Source of the DNA: Euryarchaeota archaeon UBA128
GTDB lineage: Archaea; Thermoplasmatota; Poseidoniia; Poseidoniales; Poseidoniaceae
Length of the DNA: 5,251 nucleotides
NCBI GenBank assembly: GCA_002496955.1
Contig: DALZ01000181.1
Location: forward strand, 1-5,251
Direction of reading: 5' to 3'
Shown here: positions 1 through 5,251 of the stretch, one piece after another
Position numbering within the stretch: position 1 is the stretch's first letter
Layout: every line of letters starts with the position of its first letter
Program-made: the position numbers and the translations under genes
Notes under the pieces: model-generated
What the model was told of the DNA's origin: nothing
What the model saw: the letters and a program-made list of their open reading frames with translations, nothing else
Database searches by the model: none

Positions 1-2487
1 GTAGACTTCATTGCCGTCCAGACCTAATAATTCATGGGATTCTCCCGGCTTAAAAGTGAGGGGTAAAACGCCCATGCCAACCAAATTAGAGCGATGTATG
101 CGCTCAAATGATGTCGCAATCACGGCCTCAACACCGAGCAAATATGTCCCTTTAGCAGCCCAATCTCGCGATGACCCAGTGCCGTATTGAGAGCCAGCAA
201 GAACAACTTTTGGACCTTCATATGCATTAGCGGCATCAAATACGGATACCACCTCTCCAGATTGTGGGTGCTTGGCAAAGCCTCCTTCTGTGCCCGGTGC
301 CATTTGATTTCTAATTCTCACATTAGCAAAGGTACCACGCATCATTATCTCATGATTACCGCGCCGACTACCAAATGAATTGAAGTCTCGCTGCTTTACT
401 CCCCGCTCCACTAACCATTGCCCGGCAGGGCCACTTTTGGGAAAAGAGCCCGCAGGCGAGATGTGATCGGTTGTAATGGAATCACCAAGCTTGAGCAAAA
501 CTTTAGCGTCGTTAATGGAGGTTATGGGCTCAGGTTCCGGATTCAATCCAGAGAAGAAACTGGGCAATCTAATGTATGTTGATTCATCTTGCCAAGGATA
601 CAATGGACTAGTTTCTGCTGGTATGGAATCCCACCTTGGTTCGTTCATCGCGTCCGCATAGCGTTGCCTAAACATGTCAGGAGTGATTGCCGAAAGCGCC
701 TCTGAAAGTTCCAAATCAGTTGGCCAAACCTCTGAGAGCATGACTGGAGTGCCATCTTCGCTGTAACCAAGTGGCTCCTTGGTCAAGTCGATTTCTAAAT
801 TACCGGCGATTGCGTAAGCAACAACCAGCGGGGGACTTGCTAAGTAGGAGGCTTTTACTTTACTATGAACTCTACCCTCGAAGTTTCGATTGCCAGAAAT
901 TACTGACCCTACTATCAGGCCCGCTTTCTCAACGGCATCATCTATTTCTGGCGATAATGGCCCTGAGTTACCGATACATGTAGTGCAACCATAGCCAACT
1001 ACATTGAATCCCATGTGATTCAAATCCTCTTGCAAGCCTGTTGCTTCATAGTATTCAGTGACCACACGGCTACCCGGCGCCAGAGAAGTTTTTACCCAAG
1101 GTTTGACTGACAACCCTCGATTTCTGGCATTTCGAGCAAGAAGTCCCGCGGCAAGCATTACGCCTGGATTTGAAGTGTTTGTACAAGAGGTAATTGCCGC
1201 AATAACTACATCGCCGTGATTTAGTTCAAACTCAACCCCCTCAAGGTCAACATTAGCACTGTTTGCCAAATCACTGTTGGTTAAACCATGTCCTTGGTGA
1301 CCTAATTCCGCAGTCAGAGACTGTAAAAAATGAGTCTTCATGTTAGCCAAATCGACCCTATCTTGCGGACGCTTTGGTCCGGCTAATGCTGGTTGAATAG
1401 TGTTTAAATCTAATTCTAGCAGAGCAGTGTATGACTTTTCAGAAGCATTTACATCATACCAAAGTCCTTGTGCTTTACAATATTCTTCCACACCGCTTAT
1501 TGCTGACTCTTTGCGACCAGTGAGTCTCATGTATTCCAGAGTTCGCTCATCGACTGGAAAAAATCCGCATGTAGCTCCGTATTCGGGAGCCATGTTAGCA
1601 ATGGTCGCACGGTCCGCAAGCGTTAATGCCGCCATACCACTGCCGAAAAATTCGACAAATTTTCCAACAACCCCGTGCTCTCTGAGTATCTCAACGATGC
1701 GCAAAGTCATATCTGTCGCGGTTACGCCGGGATTTAGTTTTCCAATCAGACGCACGCCAACAACATCTGGCGCTAGCATGTAAATCGGCTGGCCAAGCAT
1801 TACTGCCTCCGCCTCGATTCCGCCGACACCCCAGCCAAGAACGCCTAGGCCGTTGATCATGGTGGTGTGAGAGTCTGTTCCGACAAGAGTGTCAGCTAAC
1901 CAAACACCGTCTTCCTGTCGTGCCACACTTGCTAGAAATTCTAGGTTAACTTGGTGGACTATGCCTCTTGATGGTGGAACCACTTGGAAATCTTTGAGAG
2001 ATTTTTGACCCCACTTTAGGAACGTGTAGCGCTCCATGTTACGGTCATACTCTATGTCTAGGTTCATATCAAGAGCGTTGTGGAATGCTCCAGATATGTC
2101 AACTTGGACCGAGTGGTCTATCACCAAATCTACCGGTACCTGAGGATTGACTTTTTCAGCATCGCCGCCCATTTCCACCATTGCGTCTCTCAGCGCGGCC
2201 AAATCGACGACTGCTGGGACTCCGGTGAAATCTTGCAAAATCACTCTAGAAGGCCGGAACGGGATTTCACCTCGCTCCCCGTTGGGTTGCCAGTCGGCTA
2301 TGTTACGAACATCTTGATCAGTCACCAGAAAGCCATCATTACCTCTTATTGCACCCTCGAGGAGAATCCTGATTGAGTATGGCAGATGCGAGGTGTCGAT
2401 ACCGTTCTCATCCAAGCCTGAGATTGAATAATAGTGACCACCGACAGACAATTCCCGTCGGGCATTAAAGGAGTCGACGGTCGCCAT
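1..2487 (-). CDS. acnA: Aconitate hydratase A (AcnA/IRP1 type), 3' end outside window
   Basis: Aconitase is a cytosolic [4Fe-4S] enzyme that isomerises citrate to isocitrate through cis-aconitate in the TCA cycle. The frame is open for 829 codons from the ATG at 2487 to the left edge; about 60 C-terminal residues should be missing, since the family has about 890. Visible motifs: QDFTGVPAVVDLAALR near the N-terminus; active-site DSH at 205-207; cluster cysteine C435 in ITSCTNTSNPG; cluster cysteines C501 and C504 in GCTTCIGNSGP; arginines R534 and R539 in GNRNFEGR; DHISPAG at 674-680 opening the swivel-domain part; SRRGN with R708/R709; and SSRD at 772-775. Spacing follows human IRP1 (C437, C503, C506) with an offset of two, so the catalytic apparatus is intact. 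The start is well fixed: an in-frame TGA lies at 2518-2520 and 2487 is the only ATG after it. No Shine-Dalgarno precedes it. It lies 57 bp downstream of the cyclophilin gene, same strand. The identification is essentially certain; AcnA rather than AcnB is clear from domain order. Confidence 0.97.
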   Translation of the reverse strand, partial: MATVDSFNARRELSVGGHYYSISGLDENGIDTSHLPYSIRILLEGAIRGNDGFLVTDQDVRNIADWQPNGERGEIPFRPSRVILQDFTGVPAVVDLAALRDAMVEMGGDAEKVNPQVPVDLVIDHSVQVDISGAFHNALDMNLDIEYDRNMERYTFLKWGQKSLKDFQVVPPSRGIVHQVNLEFLASVARQEDGVWLADTLVGTDSHTTMINGLGVLGWGVGGIEAEAVMLGQPIYMLAPDVVGVRLIGKLNPGVTATDMTLRIVEILREHGVVGKFVEFFGSGMAALTLADRATIANMAPEYGATCGFFPVDERTLEYMRLTGRKESAISGVEEYCKAQGLWYDVNASEKSYTALLELDLNTIQPALAGPKRPQDRVDLANMKTHFLQSLTAELGHQGHGLTNSDLANSANVDLEGVEFELNHGDVVIAAITSCTNTSNPGVMLAAGLLARNARNRGLSVKPWVKTSLAPGSRVVTEYYEATGLQEDLNHMGFNVVGYGCTTCIGNSGPLSPEIDDAVEKAGLIVGSVISGNRNFEGRVHSKVKASYLASPPLVVAYAIAGNLEIDLTKEPLGYSEDGTPVMLSEVWPTDLELSEALSAITPDMFRQRYADAMNEPRWDSIPAETSPLYPWQDESTYIRLPSFFSGLNPEPEPITSINDAKVLLKLGDSITTDHISPAGSFPKSGPAGQWLVERGVKQRDFNSFGSRRGNHEIMMRGTFANVRIRNQMAPGTEGGFAKHPQSGEVVSVFDAANAYEGPKVVLAGSQYGTGSSRDWAAKGTYLLGVEAVIATSFERIHRSNLVGMGVLPLTFKPGESHELLGLDGNEVY

Positions 2488-2544
2488 GTTCAGAGCGACT
2501 TCAAAGACATCTATCAATCAAACGCTTTTTTGGATTTAGATACA
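2488..2544 (-). other. Spacer between cyclophilin stop and acnA start
   Basis: This 57-bp gap separates two minus-strand genes. Read on the minus strand it has no hairpin followed by a T-run (the homopolymer there is A6), so I see no terminator for the cyclophilin gene, and read-through into acnA is plausible. No Shine-Dalgarno lies before the acnA ATG. An AT-rich stretch, TTTGATTGATAGAT at about 2510-2523, sits roughly 25-35 bases before the acnA start. That is where a TATA box would lie if acnA had its own leaderless transcript in an archaeon. The match to a TATA consensus is poor, so co-transcription and an own promoter are both open. Confidence 0.4.
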
Positions 2545-3570
2545 TTACCAGAAATACCACCAAGGGGCATTCTCTCCGCCGTCAGTGGTCACGCTTACCA
2601 AGGTAACTGGGTTGATTGGACTATCACCTTGCGATGTGGCTATTTCACTGATAGATTTTACGTGTTCGCATCCATCAACAATATCGCCAAACACGGTGTG
2701 AACACCGTCCAAGTGAGTAGGATTACTATCCTCGGGAACTAGGAAGAATTGACTACCTCCGGTATTCGGCGGATTGGTTTTAGCCATTGAGATAGTGCAT
2801 GGATTGTGAAGCAGCCCGTTGTCCGCTTCATCGGGAAGAGTGTAGCGGGTTTGCCCCCCAACACAATCTGCGGCATTATCCATTGCTTCGCCGCTGCAGT
2901 AACCATACCACTTTGCAGCATAACCGCCTTGGCCGTTGCCAGATTGGAAGTCGCCGCCCTGAATCATGAAATTATCCATTATACGATGGAATGACGTGTT
3001 ATCGTAATTACCAGATGTGGCGTGCAGATACAGATTTTCAACATGTACCGGAGCACTTTCAGGCTCGAGGGAAATAGTGATTACCTCATCGTTGAATAAT
3101 CCTTGAGCATCGGTCCATGTAACTCGCATCTTTGCTTCAGTGGGCAAATCAGTGGGTGGTGAATATGTAGCAGCCTTCAAGAGAAGGAGCGCAATTGTTA
3201 TGCAGCCAATTAGAGCACCAATACCTGCTAGTGTAGGGGTGCCGTCGTTAATTATTCGGGGCAATCTAGTTTCTTTTATGCGCTTATCTTGCATTTCATT
3301 CAGTAGTTCATTGTAGAGGGAATTACAGGTTTTATCCCTTGGTGCTTTCTTTACTGCATCACGCAGCAATGATGCTGCTTTTCGGTATTCAGAGCGCGAG
3401 TCTTTTTTCCTCGCTATTGCCCATGTTGCTTCACCAGCAATCCGTAGTGTAGTGGCCTTTTCTCCGCTAGAGTCAACCTCTCTCAGTAAGTCAAGGCATG
3501 CCTCTGCGTTACCTTTCGACAACACTTTTTCGGCTTTTTCCCAAGTTTTGACTAAATCTCCGTCTGCCAT
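2545..3570 (-). CDS. Membrane-anchored TPR-like/cyclophilin peptidyl-prolyl cis-trans isomerase
   Basis: Predicted 341-residue protein that isomerises Xaa-Pro bonds in client proteins. Residues 1-105 are charged and helical with TPR-like spacing (for example AASLLRDAVKKAPRDKTCNS at 65-84), and are probably cytoplasmic. Residues 112-131 form one hydrophobic segment, with more basic residues before it than just after, predicting N-in/C-out. Residues 148-328 are a cyclophilin domain: FHR at 194-196 (CypA F53-H54-R55), FMIQGGDF at 201-208, SMAKTNPPNTGGSQFF at 261-276 (Q274 and F276 match CypA Q111 and F113), and HLDGVHTVFG at 287-296. The CypA Trp121 position is His287, as in many prokaryotic cyclophilins. 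An insertion at about 215-248 carries C225 and C236. The protein ends in WWYFW. It is divergent from korA and 57 bp upstream of acnA on the same strand. The ATG at 3570 precedes the first helix; no Shine-Dalgarno is seen. The PPIase domain is certain; TPR and topology are inferred. Confidence 0.94.
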   Translation of the reverse strand: MADGDLVKTWEKAEKVLSKGNAEACLDLLREVDSSGEKATTLRIAGEATWAIARKKDSRSEYRKAASLLRDAVKKAPRDKTCNSLYNELLNEMQDKRIKETRLPRIINDGTPTLAGIGALIGCITIALLLLKAATYSPPTDLPTEAKMRVTWTDAQGLFNDEVITISLEPESAPVHVENLYLHATSGNYDNTSFHRIMDNFMIQGGDFQSGNGQGGYAAKWYGYCSGEAMDNAADCVGGQTRYTLPDEADNGLLHNPCTISMAKTNPPNTGGSQFFLVPEDSNPTHLDGVHTVFGDIVDGCEHVKSISEIATSQGDSPINPVTLVSVTTDGGENAPWWYFW

Positions 3571-3656
3571 GGTAGGCCGAGTGAGCGGGCTGTTTTGAGT
3601 TTCACTATGCTAAATTCTCATTAAATGCCCCTTGCATTGTAAGCAACATATTCAAA

Positions 3657-3698
3657 GAGTGCTTGCGAATCGCTAATTTTAGGGGCGGGTGCTTGGGA
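3657..3698. repeat. Direct repeat pair, 30-bp period, flanking a TATA-like element
   Basis: The 12-mers at 3657-3668 and 3687-3698 match at 10 of 12 positions and share an exact GTGCTTG core. Their start-to-start distance is 30 bp, close to three DNA turns, and the AT-rich CTAATTTTAG at 3673-3682 lies between them. This geometry would suit a dimeric or tetrameric regulator acting on korA. A rough estimate gives about 0.4-0.7 expected matches of this quality by chance in 147 bp, so the repeat is real as sequence but its function is unproven. Confidence 0.3.
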
Positions 3699-3702
3699 CC
3701 CC

Positions 3703-3707
3703 AGGAG
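3703..3707 (+). promoter_or_regulatory. Shine-Dalgarno-like site for korA
   Basis: AGGAG (extended AGGAGAT) ends 10 bases before the korA ATG at 3718. It complements the usual 3' end of 16S rRNA, at a slightly long but acceptable spacing. It supports the ATG at 3718; an in-frame TAA at 3640-3642 with no ATG or GTG in between makes that the first usable start anyway. The other two genes in the window have no such site. Confidence 0.55.
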
Positions 3708-3717
3708 ATATAATTCG

Positions 3718-5251
3718 ATGGAAACCATTGCCAACGATTTTACTATCAATATTGCAACGGCAAACGGAACTGGTTCCCAGTCTGCAAATCTAATCCTGTT
3801 ACAATCTATGTTCGACATGGGCATTCCCGTAAGCGGGAAAAATCTCTTCCCATCTAACATATCTGGACTCCCTACATGGTATATTATTCGTCTTTCTGAC
3901 TACGGTTATCAAGCGCCGGGAAATAGAACTGACATCCAAGTATTGGTTAACCCTGCTACATGGGTCGAAGATCTTGCTGCTCTTGAGCCGGGAACCGTAG
4001 TTATCTGGAATGCTAACTCTAAACTCGAAATGGACCGAGAAGATGTCGTGTCATATCCAATACCGATGACAAAAATCGCAAAAGGAATAAATCCAAAACT
4101 TGCGAAATTAATCACCAATATTGTGTATGTTGGTGCAATTGCCGAGATTTTAGGGATTGAGCAACATGCATTGGAATCTGCGGTTGAAAAGCAATTCAAG
4201 GGGAAAGCCTCCGCCATAGAATTAAACACTAATGCCTTGCAACAAGGCAGAGAATATTTCAAAGAAAATCTCCAAAAATCGGACCCCTTTGTGGTTGAGA
4301 GTAGACCAATCGAGAAAAAGCAATTTTTCATTGAGGGTAATGAAGCGGCGGCTCTCGGCTGTTTGTTTGGCGGCGCACAGTTACTAGCTTGGTATCCAAT
4401 TACCCCCTCCTCATCAATCTGTGAGGGCATGATTAACTGGATTCCAAAAATTAGAACTAACGATGACGGCGAAGCAGACTGTGCCGTAATACAAGCAGAG
4501 GATGAGTTGGCGGCAGCAGGCATGGTCTTGGGTGCCGGATGGGCCGGTGGGCGCGGCATAACAGCCACCTCTGGTCCAGGCATATCGCTCATGCAGGAAT
4601 TCATTGGACTTGGCTACTTTGCCGAAATACCCTCTGTGTTCTGGGATGTTTGCCGAGTAGGACCGTCTACTGGTTTGCCAACTAGAACTCAGCAATCTGA
4701 TATTACCCTGCTCTACGAAGGTAGCCATGGCGATACACAACACATTGTACTGTTTCCGGGAACTGTCGAAGAGTGTTTTGAATTTGGCTGGCGCGCTTTT
4801 GACATTGCTGAACGATTCCAAACTCCCGTATTCCCGATGAGTGACTTAGACTTAGGTATGAACAGATGGGCATGTTCAGGCTTTGATTACCCCGATATAC
4901 CGATGGATCGAGGTAAAGTCGTGCGCGACAAAGATGTATTTGAGGCGTTTGAAGAGTTCGGTCGCTACCTCGATGTCGATGGAGACGGGATTCCATATCG
5001 AACATTGCCCGGCTCGGGCATGGCACCAATTCTCTATCGAGGAACGGGGCATAATCCAATGGGTCTCTACTCAGAAAAACCACATGATTACTATCAACTT
5101 ATGACTAGGCTTAAGAATAAAATCAGTGGTGCTAGAGATGAATTACCAGCGCCAATTTTGCGTGAGGAAAAAGAGCTAGAACTCGGCATAATTTATCTTG
5201 GCAGTATGGAAAATACCATCCAAGAAATCGACGATATTTTGGCGGCAAATG
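3718..5251 (+). CDS. korA: 2-oxoacid:ferredoxin oxidoreductase, fused gamma-alpha subunit (probable 2-oxoglutarate oxidoreductase KorA), 3' end outside window
   Basis: With a separate beta subunit carrying TPP, this subunit family forms the enzyme that oxidatively decarboxylates 2-oxoglutarate with CoA to succinyl-CoA and passes electrons to ferredoxin in the cytoplasm. The frame runs 511 codons from the ATG at 3718 to the right edge; about 100 residues should be missing. Residues 1-185 are the gamma domain: glycine loop NGTGSQSAN at 16-24, then GIPVSGKNLFPSNISGLPTW at 35-54. The alpha domain begins near 203, with YPITPSSS at 226-233, the acidic EDE at 261-263, TSGPGISLM at 284-292, GLPTRTQQSD at 319-328 and SDLDLGMN at 375-382. 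Residues 489-511 enter the next domain (YLGSMENTIQEI). No ferredoxin-type cysteine cluster is seen, as expected for this subunit. A korB gene should follow. The fused layout and the LFPSN/DVDGDGIPYR signatures point to the KorA type I associate with aerobic heterotrophs. Pyruvate or branched-chain 2-oxoacids remain possible substrates. Confidence 0.93.
   Translation, partial: METIANDFTINIATANGTGSQSANLILLQSMFDMGIPVSGKNLFPSNISGLPTWYIIRLSDYGYQAPGNRTDIQVLVNPATWVEDLAALEPGTVVIWNANSKLEMDREDVVSYPIPMTKIAKGINPKLAKLITNIVYVGAIAEILGIEQHALESAVEKQFKGKASAIELNTNALQQGREYFKENLQKSDPFVVESRPIEKKQFFIEGNEAAALGCLFGGAQLLAWYPITPSSSICEGMINWIPKIRTNDDGEADCAVIQAEDELAAAGMVLGAGWAGGRGITATSGPGISLMQEFIGLGYFAEIPSVFWDVCRVGPSTGLPTRTQQSDITLLYEGSHGDTQHIVLFPGTVEECFEFGWRAFDIAERFQTPVFPMSDLDLGMNRWACSGFDYPDIPMDRGKVVRDKDVFEAFEEFGRYLDVDGDGIPYRTLPGSGMAPILYRGTGHNPMGLYSEKPHDYYQLMTRLKNKISGARDELPAPILREEKELELGIIYLGSMENTIQEIDDILAAN

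Larger units (their letters stand above)
3571..3717. promoter_or_regulatory. Divergent promoter region between the cyclophilin gene and korA
   Basis: These 147 bp separate the two divergent start codons and must drive both transcripts. For the minus-strand gene, AT-rich candidates are the segments at 3605-3617 (minus strand GAATTTAGCATAG) and 3619-3626 (TTTAATGA), 35-55 bases before the ATG. For korA the best candidate is CTAATTTTAG at 3673-3682, about 40 bases before its ATG. None is a strong archaeal TATA box or a bacterial -35/-10 pair. No tRNA-like or riboswitch-like fold is apparent, and no ORF with a good start lies here. A promoter region is implied by the layout; the exact elements are guesses. 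Confidence 0.5.

Noticed and set aside
1400..1783. 127-codon plus-strand frame
   Set aside because: It is antisense to the conserved middle of acnA; the acnA frame is uninterrupted and fully motif-bearing here.
2080..2376. 98-codon plus-strand frame
   Set aside because: Antisense shadow of the N-terminal part of acnA (the region coding for QDFTGVPAVVDL and neighbours).
2524..2531. T6 run on the plus strand between the cyclophilin and acnA genes
   Set aside because: No gene on the plus strand ends here; on the transcribed minus strand it reads as A6, so it is not a terminator for the cyclophilin.
2434..2742. 102-codon plus-strand frame spanning the acnA-cyclophilin spacer
   Set aside because: It covers coding sequence of both minus-strand genes and has no ribosome site or recognisable domain.
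3632..3646. Inverted repeat TTGC/GCAA with a 7-base centre in the spacer
   Set aside because: Arms of only four bases are expected by chance in a sequence of this length; there is no other support for an operator or hairpin.
3621..3860. 79-codon minus-strand frame reaching into the divergent spacer
   Set aside because: More than half of it is antisense to the conserved gamma domain of korA, and no homology or plausible start signal is visible.
3909..4604. 231-codon open frame on the minus strand
   Set aside because: It lies entirely antisense to korA, whose plus-strand frame shows family motifs throughout. The antisense translation is rich in Ser, Ala and Pro with no recognisable domain, as expected for a shadow frame.
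4414..5083. Two overlapping minus-strand frames (135 and 126 codons)
   Set aside because: Both are antisense to conserved korA sequence, overlap each other, and contain no recognisable motif.
1..5251. Search for CRISPR, mobile elements, defence genes or a novel system
   Set aside because: Over 95% of the window is coding for three recognisable proteins, and the spacers of 57 and 147 bp are too short and featureless to hold such a system.

Overview
The window holds three protein-coding genes and two short spacers, with almost no unexplained DNA. Positions 1-2487 (minus strand) are the first 829 codons of an aconitase of the AcnA/IRP1 type, cut by the left edge. Positions 2545-3570 (minus strand) are a complete 341-residue membrane-anchored cyclophilin-type peptidyl-prolyl isomerase with a TPR-like N-terminal half. 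Positions 3718-5251 (plus strand) are the first 511 codons of a fused gamma-alpha subunit of a 2-oxoacid:ferredoxin oxidoreductase, most likely KorA, cut by the right edge. The 147 bp between the cyclophilin and korA must contain two divergent promoters. The 57 bp between the cyclophilin and the aconitase are compatible with co-transcription.

Metabolic reading: aconitase interconverts citrate and isocitrate. The 2-oxoglutarate:ferredoxin oxidoreductase works two steps later in the TCA cycle, turning 2-oxoglutarate into succinyl-CoA, or making 2-oxoglutarate in the reductive direction. The two genes lie back to back around a shared regulatory region with the cyclophilin between them, so this is a small central-carbon locus. 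The beta subunit (KorB) would be expected just beyond the right edge. The cyclophilin has no obvious metabolic link; it looks like a folding factor acting outside the cytoplasmic membrane.

Organism: the window has moderate GC, compact prokaryotic gene spacing and no introns. Two of the three starts lack a Shine-Dalgarno sequence, which would suit an archaeon with partly leaderless mRNAs. The combination of a bacterial-type aconitase A, a KorA of the type I associate with aerobic heterotrophs, and a TPR-membrane-cyclophilin protein with an acidic, Asn/Gly-rich outer domain reminds me of planktonic marine Group II/III Euryarchaeota (Poseidoniales and relatives). This is a judgement from protein style, not from a phylogenetic marker; a bacterial source is not excluded.

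I found no tRNA, rRNA, CRISPR array, insertion sequence, prophage gene or convincing terminator. The window looks like ordinary housekeeping chromosome. The points most worth a second look are the architecture and cysteine-bearing insertion of the cyclophilin, its aromatic C-terminus, an acidic loop in KorA, and a direct repeat in the divergent promoter region.
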